Of a DNA stretch of 24,260 nucleotides, positions 13,646-22,678 are shown piece after piece. Every line of letters starts with the position of its first letter. The stretch's first letter is position 1. Source of the stretch: a virus. The notes below the pieces were generated by a model. It did no database searches. It saw only the letters and a list, made by a program, of their open reading frames with translations, and was not told the origin of the DNA. The stretch is from the IMG/VR virus record IMGVR_UViG_3300030060_001902, positions 1 through 24,260 of that record; one strand, written 5' to 3'. Made by a program: the position numbers and the translations under genes.

Positions 13646-13846
13646 ATGAACAAAGATAAAATAATAGACAAGATAGAAAAGAAAATAGATAGCATTGAAA
13701 AGTTACATGATAAAGAATCAATGATGTGCGAAGAAGTCAAAGATTTACTTGCAGAACTTAGAGATGAAGAAGATGACTCATTTGAAGATGATGAAGAATT
13801 TGAAGATGACGAAGAAGAAGAAATTGACGAACAACAAGAAAACTAA
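13646..13846 (+). CDS. Very acidic small protein
   Basis: This 66-residue protein has a helical N-terminal half (DKIIDKIEKKIDSIEKLHDK) with heptad spacing and a C-terminal half of almost only Glu and Asp (residues 40-66). It has a good ribosome-binding site (AGGAGA). The acidic tail could mimic DNA or act as a chaperone for the basic virion proteins encoded nearby (gp10-like, Lys-tail protein). This is a guess from charge. The family is not recognised. Confidence 0.6.
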   Translation: MNKDKIIDKIEKKIDSIEKLHDKESMMCEEVKDLLAELRDEEDDSFEDDEEFEDDEEEEIDEQQEN

Positions 13847-13875
13847 TATAACAATTAAATTATAGGAGAAAAAAA

Positions 13876-14262
13876 ATGGCAGTACATCATGGAAAAGAAG
13901 GTGAAGTAGTAGTTGGCGGTTCAGCAGTTGGTGAACTTGTTTCATTTACTATCGAAACAACAGGAGATGTTGTTGAAAGTACAAAAATGGCTGATGCCGC
14001 TAAAAGTTTTGTTGCTGGTAGAACATCATTCTCTGGAACTTTAGAAATGCACTTTGACGAAGCAGATAGTGTTCAAACACAATTAACTGCTGGTTCAAGT
14101 ATAACTTTTAAATTATTACCAGAGGGAAGTTCAACAGGTGACAGAAAATTTGAAGGTGCAAGTGTTATTACAGGAATGTCAGTATCACAACCTTTAGATG
14201 GAATAGTTGCTAGATCAGTTACTTTTCAAGGAACAGGTGCTTTAACAATAGGAACTGAATAA
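13876..14262 (+). CDS. Major tail tube protein
   Basis: This 128-residue, beta-rich protein contains GEVVVGGSAVGELVSFTIET, STKMADAAKSFVAG, TSFSGTLEMHFDEAD, ITFKLLP and GMSVSQPLDGIVARSVTFQG, the pattern of phage tail tube proteins (two beta sheets with one helix). It polymerises as hexamer rings around the tape measure. A strong ribosome-binding site (AGGAGAA) before the ATG fits high expression. The size is at the short end for the family. Confidence 0.82.
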   Translation: MAVHHGKEGEVVVGGSAVGELVSFTIETTGDVVESTKMADAAKSFVAGRTSFSGTLEMHFDEADSVQTQLTAGSSITFKLLPEGSSTGDRKFEGASVITGMSVSQPLDGIVARSVTFQGTGALTIGTE

Positions 14263-14271
14263 TAATAATTT

Positions 14272-14613
14272 ATGTCAATAATAGACAGAGCCAAATCTCA
14301 TTTTGAGAGTATAGGTGTCCAATCTATTGAAGTTCCAGAATGGAAAGACGAAGATGGCAAAGCAAGTGTCATCTATTGGAATCCTATAAATCTATTTGAA
14401 AAGAATAAACTATTTAAAAAATCAGAAAATTTATCTGATGTAAGTATCTTAGCTGACATAGTAGTTATGAAAGCTTTAGATAAAGATGGTAAAAAGATTT
14501 TTAAATTAGACGATAAAATGGATTTGATGACCAAAGTAGATTCAGATGTATTGTCGAGGATAGCCACAGCCATGATACAAGTTGCTACTCCTGAAGAAGT
14601 AAAAAAAAACTAA
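14272..14613 (+). CDS. Tail assembly chaperone, short form (gpG-like)
   Basis: This 113-residue protein contains HFESIGVQSIEVPEWKDED, VIYWNPINLFEKNKLFK, LADIVVMKALDKDGKKIF and DVLSRIATAMI, the usual order of the first tail-chaperone domain. It ends on KKN just after the slippery run of A. It binds the tape measure during tail assembly and is not part of the finished virion in well-studied phages. A minority of ribosomes should shift to make the longer product described separately. Confidence 0.82.
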   Translation: MSIIDRAKSHFESIGVQSIEVPEWKDEDGKASVIYWNPINLFEKNKLFKKSENLSDVSILADIVVMKALDKDGKKIFKLDDKMDLMTKVDSDVLSRIATAMIQVATPEEVKKN

Positions 14614-14777
14614 TATTCAATCCTGAATTAAAAAATTTACTTATAGTCGCTGATAGGTTAAACATAACTTTATCTGAACTTCTAAAAATGGAAGTTTGGG
14701 AATATAATCATTGGGTAGCTTATTTCATGCTTCAAAAAGACGAGCAAGAAAAATCTACATCAAAAGGTAAATACTAA
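14272..14777 (+). CDS. Tail assembly chaperone, long form by -1 frameshift (gpGT-like)
   Basis: At A AAA AAC (14604-14610) ribosomes can slip back by one base and read from 14610 into a frame with no start codon of its own. That frame encodes 55 residues, including VADRLNITLSELLKMEVWEY and HWVAYFMLQKDEQE. This segment is typical of the second chaperone domain (gpT-like), and its stop overlaps the tape-measure start (TAATG). The product is about 168 residues. The match in position, motif and slippery site is strong evidence for programmed frameshifting as in lambda G/GT. Confidence 0.82.
14604..14610 (+). promoter_or_regulatory. Slippery heptamer for -1 frameshift
   Basis: A AAA AAC is in the correct phase of the zero frame (AAA AAC then stop TAA) and lies inside a run of nine A. 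Only a weak 5-bp hairpin (14615-14628) follows, so the long A-run and the adjacent stop codon may be the main stimulators. Confidence 0.8.
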
Positions 14778-16813
14778 TGGCTCAAAATCTAAAGATAAAT
14801 ATTCTTGCACAAGATAAAACAAAACAAGCTTTAAATTCTGTAAAAGGTGGACTTGCAAGAGTAAAGTCTGCTGTATTTAGTTTGCAAACAGCTTTTGTCG
14901 GTTTGGGTGCTGGATTAGTAATTAAAAATTTAGTTGGCACAGGTAAAGAATTAGAAAATCTTAGAACTAGACTAAAGTTTTTACTTAAAAATACAAATGA
15001 GGGTGCAAAGGCATTTGAGAATATGACCAAGTTTGCATCTAAAGTTCCTTTTTCATTACAAGAAATTCAAGGTGGTGCTGGTATTCTTGCAACAGTTACA
15101 GATAATGCAGATGATCTACAGAAGATGTTGGAGATTACAGGAAATGTTGCGGCAACTACAGGATTAGATTTTAGAACTGCGGCTGAACAAATACAAAGAT
15201 CATTTAGTGCTGGTATTGGTGCGGCAGACCTTTTTAGAGAGAAAGGTGTAAGAAATATGCTTGGCTTCAAAGCTGGAGCAACAGTTTCCATAGAAGATAC
15301 AGTAGCGGCTTTTGAAAGAGTATTTGGTAAAGGTGGTAGATTTGGTAATTCAACAGATGAACTAGCAAAAACATTTGAGGGCACTCTCTCAATGATTGGC
15401 GATAAAATATTTAACTTTAAAAAAGTTTTACTTGAAGCTGGTTTCTTTGAAGAACTTAAAAAACAATTTGGAGATTTAGATAAGTTTTTAGCTGACAATG
15501 CAGAAAAATTAGACGAGATAGCAACAACTGTTGGAAAAAATTTAGCACAAGGTTTAGCTGGTGCAGTTGAAATAGGTAGAAGTTTAATTCCAACATTAAA
15601 AAAAATAGGAGAGGGATTGGTAAGTATTAAAGATGGGTTTATGTCTTTACCTGAATTTGTAAGAGAAGCTGGAATTATTGCGGCTTTTTTATTTGGAAAA
15701 AAAGGTATTGCGGCTGTAGCTGGTATAAGTTTTCTAATAGATAAAGTAAATGATTTTGTAAAAAATACAAAAATCCAAACAGGTCTTTTTGATCTTGAAA
15801 ATATGGAAGATGTAAAATTAAGATTAGAGGAGATAAATAAAATATTAGCTAGTCAAGATGAAATACAAAATGAAGTTGTTAATGCGGCTGGTGGTAAAGT
15901 TCAATTAACAAAAGAAGAATTAGGATTAACTAATGAATTATTCGAAAATCTTAAAAAGGAGAGAGATCAACTTGTACAAATTTTGATGAATCAAAAAGAA
16001 ATCACACAAGAAAAAAAATTCCAGATAACAGAAGTCAAAAATATACATGAAGCACACATAAGCACATTAAAAGTAGAGAAAGAAAAAACTAAAGAAATTA
16101 AAAAACAAAAACAAGAAATTAAAAATATACACGAAGCACATTTAAGACATAAAAAAAATGTTGAAGCAGAAAATTCTTTAAGAATGGAAATCCATGAAAG
16201 AATAAAACAACAAAATGAAGAATTTAGTTTAGGTCAAGAAATATTTAATGGTATTACTAATGCTACACAATCTTTTTCAAGAAGTCTTGCAGAGTCTTTA
16301 GTAACAGGAAAAAATATTGTAAAAAGTTTTAAAGAATTATCACAAAGAATTTTAATTGATATTCTAGCAAAAACTATTGAAAGAATGGCTTTACTTGCAA
16401 TAGAAGAATTACTTTTAAATAAATTATTCAAAAGAGAAAAAGATAAAAAACACGCAATAGATCAACAAAACTCTGCATTGAAACAACAAATTGCTTTACA
16501 AGCAATATTATTAGCTATGGGTGGTGGTGGAATACCATTTTTCAATAAAGGTGGTTCTGTTAGAAAAGGTCAACCTGTTGTAGTTGGTGATAGTGCTTCA
16601 GGAAAAGGTGGTGAATTATTTGTACCTAATTCATCTGGTCAGATTATTCCTAATTCAAGACTTGGTTCTATGGGTGGTGCAGTAAATGTTAATTTTAATA
16701 TTAATACAGTAGATGCTTCTGGTTTTGAAGAATTACTTGTAAGATCAAGAGGAACAATAACTCAACTAATAAACAACGCAGTAAATGAAAAAGGGAGAAG
16801 TAGTATAATCTAA
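14777..16813 (+). CDS. Tape measure protein
   Basis: This 678-residue protein starts after the chaperone genes with the usual N-terminal helices (KINILAQDKTKQALNSVKGG). It has a tape-measure core (about 55-230: FASKVPFSLQEIQGGAGILA, then RSFSAGIGAADLFREKGVR), a hydrophobic stretch at about 290-322, charged coiled coil (340-480) and the C-terminal family mark FFNKGGSVRKGQPVVVGDS with GELFVPN. It sets tail length and is ejected with DNA. At roughly 0.15 nm per residue the tail would be about 100 nm. The motif KNIHEAH occurs twice, 28 residues apart. Confidence 0.9.
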   Translation: MAQNLKINILAQDKTKQALNSVKGGLARVKSAVFSLQTAFVGLGAGLVIKNLVGTGKELENLRTRLKFLLKNTNEGAKAFENMTKFASKVPFSLQEIQGGAGILATVTDNADDLQKMLEITGNVAATTGLDFRTAAEQIQRSFSAGIGAADLFREKGVRNMLGFKAGATVSIEDTVAAFERVFGKGGRFGNSTDELAKTFEGTLSMIGDKIFNFKKVLLEAGFFEELKKQFGDLDKFLADNAEKLDEIATTVGKNLAQGLAGAVEIGRSLIPTLKKIGEGLVSIKDGFMSLPEFVREAGIIAAFLFGKKGIAAVAGISFLIDKVNDFVKNTKIQTGLFDLENMEDVKLRLEEINKILASQDEIQNEVVNAAGGKVQLTKEELGLTNELFENLKKERDQLVQILMNQKEITQEKKFQITEVKNIHEAHISTLKVEKEKTKEIKKQKQEIKNIHEAHLRHKKNVEAENSLRMEIHERIKQQNEEFSLGQEIFNGITNATQSFSRSLAESLVTGKNIVKSFKELSQRILIDILAKTIERMALLAIEELLLNKLFKREKDKKHAIDQQNSALKQQIALQAILLAMGGGGIPFFNKGGSVRKGQPVVVGDSASGKGGELFVPNSSGQIIPNSRLGSMGGAVNVNFNINTVDASGFEELLVRSRGTITQLINNAVNEKGRSSII

Positions 16814-17433
16814 TGGCTGGTGCATTTCCAATATCTTCTGCTGGTTTTTCAACTCTTGGTATTCGGAGCATACAGAACACAATTATATCTAAATCACAAT
16901 CAGGTAAAAAACTTGCAAGACAAATAGATGGTCAAAGATTTGCTTTTACTGCTCAAATAATTACAGGAAAAAGATCAGATATTTATGGTGAACTTATGGC
17001 TTTTATTATTAAACAAAGATCACAAAAAGAAAACTTTACAATCATACCACCAGAAATAGAAGATGCCAGAGGAGTTGAAACAGGAACACTTGCTGTTAAT
17101 GGTAGTCACACAGTTGGAGATACTACTATTGCTATTGATGGATTTGCGGCTGATACTGCAAACAGATTAAGGGCTGGTGATTTTATAAAATTTAATGGAC
17201 ACACAAAAGTTTATATGGTTGTTGCAGATGTAACAAGTTCTTCAGGTGCGGCTACTGTCACAATAGAGCCACCATTAACAACTGCATTATCAAATGACGA
17301 AACTATACTTTATGACAATATTCCTTTTACAGTTCATCTTACAAATGATGTTCAAGAGTTTGGTGCTGTAAGTGCTGACAAAGATGGGAATGTTCTCTAT
17401 CAATTTGAATTAGATGTAGAAGAAGCTTTGTAA
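16813..17433 (+). CDS. Distal tail protein (putative)
   Basis: This 206-residue, beta-rich protein starts with FPISSAGFSTLGIRSIQN and KSQSGKKLARQIDGQRFAFT. A central insert (about 92-165) looks like a small barrel with GDTTIAIDGF and RAGDFIKFNGHTKVY, and it ends in YQFELDVEEAL. The position after the tape measure and before the tail-tip genes is that of the distal tail (Dit/gpM-like) ring that joins tube and tip. The family is inferred from order and fold-like pattern. The insert could be a carbohydrate-contact or structural domain. Confidence 0.6.
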   Translation: MAGAFPISSAGFSTLGIRSIQNTIISKSQSGKKLARQIDGQRFAFTAQIITGKRSDIYGELMAFIIKQRSQKENFTIIPPEIEDARGVETGTLAVNGSHTVGDTTIAIDGFAADTANRLRAGDFIKFNGHTKVYMVVADVTSSSGAATVTIEPPLTTALSNDETILYDNIPFTVHLTNDVQEFGAVSADKDGNVLYQFELDVEEAL

Positions 17434-17657
17434 TGAAGTATAAAGTCACTTATTGGCTTAATGCTGATTTTACTGCTGAAGAAATCATTGACGAAGAAAA
17501 TATTAATTTTAAAACAAATGATCTTGGACAATATAATGAGCCTACCAAAAATGCTAAATATAAGGTATTAGATACTATTAAAATAATTAGAAGAAGTTAC
17601 GAAAAATATGACGAGAAGCCTAACATCATCAATAAAGACAGAACTAGCGACAAATGA
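17433..17657 (+). CDS. Small tail-region protein
   Basis: This 74-residue acidic/polar protein (KVTYWLNADFTAEEIIDEE, then YKVLDTIKIIRRSYEK) lies between the distal tail and DUF2163-like genes. It starts as TAATG and overlaps the next gene by 50 nt in another frame, which is long here. It may be a tail accessory or assembly protein. The overlap keeps its last 16 residues under double coding. Function unknown. Confidence 0.5.
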   Translation: MKYKVTYWLNADFTAEEIIDEENINFKTNDLGQYNEPTKNAKYKVLDTIKIIRRSYEKYDEKPNIINKDRTSDK

Positions 17658-18174
17658 TATTAGACCTGTCCACTTTATCACTATTGGGTTCGGTACTCCT
17701 GTTAATATTACTGATTGCTCTTTTTCATTAACATCATCAGTTTCAGGAAGTTCAGTTACATATAATGCAAGTGATTTTATTATGGGTGTTTCTGATTTTA
17801 CAGAGGAAACAGATGTAAATTTATCTCCAATATCAATTACACTTTCAGGTGCAGATCAAACATTTATTTCAACAGTTTTAAATGAAAATGTAATTACAGA
17901 TACAGTTACAATATTTAGAGGTTTTTTAGATGATAATAGTGCTTTAATTGCTGACCCTTTTTTACTTTACAAAGGCACGATTGATAATTTTGCAATAACA
18001 GAAACAGATACATCTAGCGGAGTCACTTTGGATATAGTTTCTCATTGGGCTGACTTTGAAAAAAAATCAGGTCGCAAAACAAACAATACATCACAACAAA
18101 GATTTTTTAGTACAGATAAAGGTATGGATTTTTCTAGTCAAACAGTACAAGATATTAAATGGGGTAGAGCATAA
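17608..18174 (+). CDS. DUF2163-like minor tail protein
   Basis: This 188-residue protein has the first strand PVHFITIGFG, SFSLTSSVSGSSVTYNASDF, LSPISITLSGAD, VTIFRGFLDD, and the clear family block VSHWADFEKKSGRKTNN, SQQRFFSTDKGMDF, TVQDIKWGR. These blocks are characteristic of phage tail proteins related to lambda gpL and the GTA baseplate DUF2163 proteins. It sits at the tail tip under the J-like hub. The start is chosen because this ATG begins the conserved N-terminal part, although it lies inside the previous gene. Confidence 0.75.
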   Translation: MTRSLTSSIKTELATNDIRPVHFITIGFGTPVNITDCSFSLTSSVSGSSVTYNASDFIMGVSDFTEETDVNLSPISITLSGADQTFISTVLNENVITDTVTIFRGFLDDNSALIADPFLLYKGTIDNFAITETDTSSGVTLDIVSHWADFEKKSGRKTNNTSQQRFFSTDKGMDFSSQTVQDIKWGRA

Positions 18175-21100
18175 TGTTTAATTGGTTTGATAAACTATTA
18201 ATAAAAATAGCAAAAAAAATATTAAATAAATATGCACCTAAAGGTGAGTTTATTGCTTACATAAATAAGGAAGAAGAAAAAATATTAAAAAAATTAGGTG
18301 GATATGGAAAACCTGTAAATAAAACAGGTATCAAATCTTTTCTAAAATTACCAAATCCTTTCAAACCTATTAAAAAAGGTTTAAAAAAACTTACAAAAGC
18401 TTTTACTAAAATATTTACAAAATTTATTTCATGGCTAATACCAACACCTGATATTCCTGATTTTGGTGTAGGTGAATTTGATGACTTTGAACGTGGGGTA
18501 TTACTCAACAAACAAAGTAATGATGCCGCTATTCCTGTTGTTTATGGGGAAAGACTTCTTGGTGGTATAAGAGTATTTTTAGAAACATCAGGAACAGATA
18601 ATGAGTTTCTTTATATGGCTCTTGTTATGTGTGAGGGTGAAATAAACTCTATACAAGAAATTAGAGTTGATGACAAAGTAGTAACATTTAGTGGTTCTCT
18701 TACAGATAATACACAAAGAACAGTAGCAAGTTCAGATAGTAATTTTTATAAAGATGGTGTTAGTTACATCACAATCGAGCCACATTTTGGTACAGATAGC
18801 CAAAGTGCATCTAGTCTATTATCAACATTATCTAGTTGGACAAGCAATCATAAATTATCAGGTATTGCTTATCTTGCTTTCAAGTTTAAATGGAATCAAG
18901 ATATTTTTGGCTCAATCCCAAAAGTACAAGCAAAGATACAAGGTAAAAAAATAGTAACATTAAATTCTAGTTTAACTGAGTCTAGTGCAACATATTCTAC
19001 AAACCCAGCATTTTGTATTTTAGATTATCTTAGAAATGAAAGATATGGTAAAGGAATACCAACTGCTGATATTGATCTACAAAGTTTTTATGATGCTTCA
19101 CAAGTTTGTGTTACTCAGGTTACTCCCTTTTCAGGTGGTTCTCAAATTAATCTTTTTGATACAAATGCAGTTTTAGATACATCAAAAAAAGTTATATCTA
19201 ACCTTAGAGAATTAATTACAGGGTGCAGAGGATTTTTACCTTATGCTGGTGGTAAATATAAATTAGTTATTGAAACAACAGGTTCAGCTTCAATTACACT
19301 TACTGAAGATGATATTATTGGTGGTTATAGTTTATCTTCTCCAAGCAAAAATGATAGATACAATAGGGTTATAGTTTCTTTTGTAAATCCAGATAGAAAC
19401 TTCCAAGCAGATGAAGTTCAGTTTCCACCTATTGATGATTCAGGATTAGATGTTGCAGATAGACACGCAACTCTAAAAGCGGCTGATGGTGGTTTTTTGT
19501 TAGAGGGAAGATTTTCTATGAAGTCACTTACATCACCCTATCAAGCAGAGGAGATGGCTGAGATTATATTGAGGCGGAGCAGAGAATCTTTACAAATTCA
19601 AATAAATGTAGGCTTTGATGCTTATGATCTGGTTATTGGAGATATAGTAAATATAACTCATGCTTCACTAGGTTTTTCTGCAAAACCATTTAGGGTTATG
19701 TCTTTGACTTTTAATGAAGATTTTACGATTGGATTAGCATTAGTTGAATATCAAGGAAGTCATTATACATTTGCACCTAAAACACAACAAACATCAACAC
19801 CATCTACAAATCTTCCAAATCCATTTGTAATACAGCCACCAGCAAGTGTAACTTTAGATGATGAATTAATCGAATATAATGACGGAACTGTCATAGTGGC
19901 ATTAAATGTAACTATCGGTGCTTCACCTGATAGCTTTGTTGATTTTTACCAAGTAGAATATAAATTAAGCACAGATTCTAATTTTATAATAGGTTCAAGA
20001 GGTTCATCACTAAATCATAGAATATTAAATGTAATTGATCAAAAAGTATATGATGTAAGAGTAAAAGCGGTAAATACACAAGGAGTTAGTTCATCATTTG
20101 TAACTGCACAAAGAACTATTGTAGGTGCGATTGCACCACCATCAGATGTTGAAAACTTTACTTGTAATGTTTCAGGGCAAGATGCACATTTATCTTATGA
20201 TGCTGTACCAGATTTAGATTTGGCTTTTTATCAAATCAGATTTTCTTCAAAAACTGATGGAACTGCTGAATGGTTAAACTCTGTTAATTTAGTTACAAAA
20301 GTTTCAAGACCAGCAACTTCAATTACTGTACCAGCAAGAGTAGGAACTTACCTGATAAAAGCTGTTGATAAGCTGGGCAATTTTAGTTCTAATGCAACTG
20401 CTGTAGTATCAACTGTTGCTGGATTACAAAATTTTAATGCAGTTACTACTATTAACGAACACCCTACATTTTCTGGAACTAAAAATGATGTCGTTATATC
20501 AGATGATGCAATAATATTAGATTCAAGCGAACTTTTTGATAGTGCTTCTGGAAATTTTGATGATGAAACTACAAGATTTTTTGACTCTGGTGTTTCAAAT
20601 GCAGACTTCAAATCTTCAGGAAACTATGAGTTTGCTAATGTAGTTGATATTGGTGCGAAACACACAGTAAGAGTTACAGCTTCATTAACACAAACCGCAA
20701 GAAACCCTGACGATTTATTTGACAATAGAAGTGGATTGTTTGATTCTGCAAAATCTAATTTTGATGGAGATACACCAGCAAATTGTGATGCTCATTTAGA
20801 AATTGCAACATCTGATGATAATGTTACTTTTACATCTTTTCAAACATTTGTTATAGGAAACTATACAGCTAGATTTTTAAAATTTAGGCTTGTATTAACA
20901 TCAAGTGATCTAGCTTCAACTGCTGTTGTTTCTGAAGCTACAGTTACAGTTGATATGCCTGACAGAATACAAAGTGAAAATGATATTGTTTCAGGCACTT
21001 CAACAAAAACTGTTACATTTTCTTCACCATTTAAAAGTACAAGTTACGCAGTTGGTATAACAATGGAAAATGCAGATACAGGAGATTTCTTTACAGTTTC

Positions 21101-21194
21101 AAATAAAACTGTTAATAGTTTTGACGTTTTGTTTAAAAATTCAAGTGGCACAAACATTTCAAGACAATTTGATATGATTGCAAAAGGATTTTAA
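18174..21194 (+). CDS. J-like tail tip / receptor-binding hub protein
   Basis: This 1006-residue protein has a basic helical N-terminus (1-95). A tip-hub core follows (about 115-540: VVYGERLLGGIRVFLETSG, FLYMALVMCEGEINSIQEIR, CILDYLRNERYGKGI, ISNLRELITGCRGFLPYAGG). Two fibronectin-III-like domains come next (about 552-650 and 653-747), then an Asp/Phe-rich linker and C-terminal beta domains (about 820-1006), perhaps lectin- or discoidin-like. This matches lambda gpJ architecture, in which the C-terminus binds the host receptor. Repeats of the LFDSxSGxFD kind occur at 20522-20590 and 20710-20775. Confidence 0.85.
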   Translation: MFNWFDKLLIKIAKKILNKYAPKGEFIAYINKEEEKILKKLGGYGKPVNKTGIKSFLKLPNPFKPIKKGLKKLTKAFTKIFTKFISWLIPTPDIPDFGVGEFDDFERGVLLNKQSNDAAIPVVYGERLLGGIRVFLETSGTDNEFLYMALVMCEGEINSIQEIRVDDKVVTFSGSLTDNTQRTVASSDSNFYKDGVSYITIEPHFGTDSQSASSLLSTLSSWTSNHKLSGIAYLAFKFKWNQDIFGSIPKVQAKIQGKKIVTLNSSLTESSATYSTNPAFCILDYLRNERYGKGIPTADIDLQSFYDASQVCVTQVTPFSGGSQINLFDTNAVLDTSKKVISNLRELITGCRGFLPYAGGKYKLVIETTGSASITLTEDDIIGGYSLSSPSKNDRYNRVIVSFVNPDRNFQADEVQFPPIDDSGLDVADRHATLKAADGGFLLEGRFSMKSLTSPYQAEEMAEIILRRSRESLQIQINVGFDAYDLVIGDIVNITHASLGFSAKPFRVMSLTFNEDFTIGLALVEYQGSHYTFAPKTQQTSTPSTNLPNPFVIQPPASVTLDDELIEYNDGTVIVALNVTIGASPDSFVDFYQVEYKLSTDSNFIIGSRGSSLNHRILNVIDQKVYDVRVKAVNTQGVSSSFVTAQRTIVGAIAPPSDVENFTCNVSGQDAHLSYDAVPDLDLAFYQIRFSSKTDGTAEWLNSVNLVTKVSRPATSITVPARVGTYLIKAVDKLGNFSSNATAVVSTVAGLQNFNAVTTINEHPTFSGTKNDVVISDDAIILDSSELFDSASGNFDDETTRFFDSGVSNADFKSSGNYEFANVVDIGAKHTVRVTASLTQTARNPDDLFDNRSGLFDSAKSNFDGDTPANCDAHLEIATSDDNVTFTSFQTFVIGNYTARFLKFRLVLTSSDLASTAVVSEATVTVDMPDRIQSENDIVSGTSTKTVTFSSPFKSTSYAVGITMENADTGDFFTVSNKTVNSFDVLFKNSSGTNISRQFDMIAKGF

Positions 21195-21211
21195 AAGGAG
21201 TATAAATTAAC

Positions 21212-22063
21212 ATGGCACAGGCAACAGATTTTACGATTTCAAATGCGAGTTTCCCCTCTGTAAGAACTGATTTAAACACAGTTTTTGCGGCAATAAATTC
21301 TTCTAACTCTGGTACATCAAGACCTAGTTCTGCAACAACAGGCACATTCTGGCTTGATACTTCTAGTTCAGGGTCAAATTTATTAATACTTAAATTCTTT
21401 GATGGTTCAGATGATATTACATTTGCTACATTCAATACATCATCAAATACAGTTGATGTTTCTGACTCAGCTTCAGACCTTGTAGGAGATACAACTCCAC
21501 AATTAGGCGGTAATTTAGACACAAATTCATCTAATATTCAATTTGATGATGCACATGGAATAACTGATGATTCAGATAATGAACAACTTATATTTCAAAA
21601 AACAGCAAGTGCAGTTAATTTTTTAGAAATTACAAATCAAGCAACAGGAAGCAATCCTAGTTTATCTGCAAATGGAAGTGATACAAATGTAGGTTTAGAA
21701 TTTTCAACAAAAGGAACAGGAGCAATAAAATTTAATGATCTAGCTTATGTTCCGCAACAAGCATTAACATCTTCATCAAATGCTGTTGCATGGGATTCAC
21801 AGGCAAAACCAAACGCATATCATCTAACAACAGAGAACACTACTTTTGCCGCTCCAACAAATTCTGTTGAGGGTTCATTTATTTGTCTTGAGATAAATTA
21901 TGATGGTTCACACACAATCGCTTTCAATACTGCATTTGAATTTGCGGCATCAACAGCACCAACATTCACATCAACAGATGGCAAAACTGATATTTTAGTT
22001 TTTAAATATAATGGTTCTGTATGGCAAGAGGTTGGAAGAACACTTAATTTAAGTGAAAGTTAA
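21212..22063 (+). CDS. Tail fibre protein
   Basis: This 283-residue protein is rich in Ser, Thr, Asn and Asp. It has an N-terminal block (FTISNASFPSVRTDLNTVF, then TGTFWLDTSSSGSNLLILKF) seen in marine phage fibres, a repetitive middle (DLVGDTTPQLGGNLDTNSSN, LSANGSDTNVGLEFSTKGTG) that resembles beta-helical shaft repeats, and a C-terminal beta domain ending in VFKYNGSVWQEVGRTL. It is preceded by a strong ribosome-binding site (AAAGGAG). It likely forms a side fibre or collar fibre at the tail tip. Confidence 0.72.
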   Translation: MAQATDFTISNASFPSVRTDLNTVFAAINSSNSGTSRPSSATTGTFWLDTSSSGSNLLILKFFDGSDDITFATFNTSSNTVDVSDSASDLVGDTTPQLGGNLDTNSSNIQFDDAHGITDDSDNEQLIFQKTASAVNFLEITNQATGSNPSLSANGSDTNVGLEFSTKGTGAIKFNDLAYVPQQALTSSSNAVAWDSQAKPNAYHLTTENTTFAAPTNSVEGSFICLEINYDGSHTIAFNTAFEFAASTAPTFTSTDGKTDILVFKYNGSVWQEVGRTLNLSES

Positions 22064-22066
22064 AAT

Positions 22067-22678
22067 ATGTACGCATTAGTCAAAGACGATAATATTGAAA
22101 AAATAATTAATAATCCAAAAGCTATGATTATTGATGAGGTTCAATATCCAGCAAAAATTTTTCAATTATGGTCATCTTCTGAATTAAATGCCATAGGTAT
22201 TTATGAAGTTATTACTGATACATCAAATTTTAAAGATGAATATTATTACATAAACACTAATGAACAATTTAATTATTTAGACAATCAAGTTACAAGATCA
22301 TGGGGAAATGCTACACCAAAAAGATTAGAAGATGAAGATGCTGTTGATGAAAATGGCGATCCTGTTTTAGACGAAGATGGCAACCAAATAATTAATTATG
22401 GTCTAAAAACTGAAAAGAAAAGAATAGTAAAACAACAAGCATCAGGATTACTTGCACCTACAGATTGGTATGTAGTTAAAGCAACAGAAGTAGCAGAATA
22501 TAATGTTCCTGAAAACATCACATCATTCAGAACAGAAGTAAGAGCAAAATCAAATGAGATGGAAACTCAAATAGATGCCTGTACTACTGTTGATGAACTT
22601 AAAACATTATACGAATATACTGAACAAGAAGATGGAACTCAAACAAGACCTTTAGCAGAATTTCCAAAGGAGATTTAA
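22067..22678 (+). CDS. Fibre-associated / fibre assembly-like protein
   Basis: This 203-residue protein has an N-terminal alpha/beta domain (YALVKDDNIEKIINNPKAMI and VQYPAKIFQLWSSSEL), an acidic Asp-rich turn region (DEDAVDENGDPVLDEDGNQI) and a C-terminal helical part (LAPTDWYVVKATEVAEY, then AKSNEMETQIDACTTVDEL). The C-terminal block is like DUF4376/fibre-assembly proteins found between fibre genes in marine phages. It may help fibre folding or be a minor fibre part. Confidence 0.62.
   Translation: MYALVKDDNIEKIINNPKAMIIDEVQYPAKIFQLWSSSELNAIGIYEVITDTSNFKDEYYYINTNEQFNYLDNQVTRSWGNATPKRLEDEDAVDENGDPVLDEDGNQIINYGLKTEKKRIVKQQASGLLAPTDWYVVKATEVAEYNVPENITSFRTEVRAKSNEMETQIDACTTVDELKTLYEYTEQEDGTQTRPLAEFPKEI

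Noticed and set aside
15067-15498. A 143-codon minus-strand frame inside the tape measure gene
   Set aside because: It lies wholly opposite a well-supported gene, is Ser/Pro/Leu-rich as expected for an antisense shadow of Lys/Glu-coding AT-rich DNA, and has no ribosome-binding site.
21133-21522. A 129-codon minus-strand frame across the J and fibre genes
   Set aside because: Antisense shadow of two clear genes, spanning their junction and the fibre ribosome-binding site.
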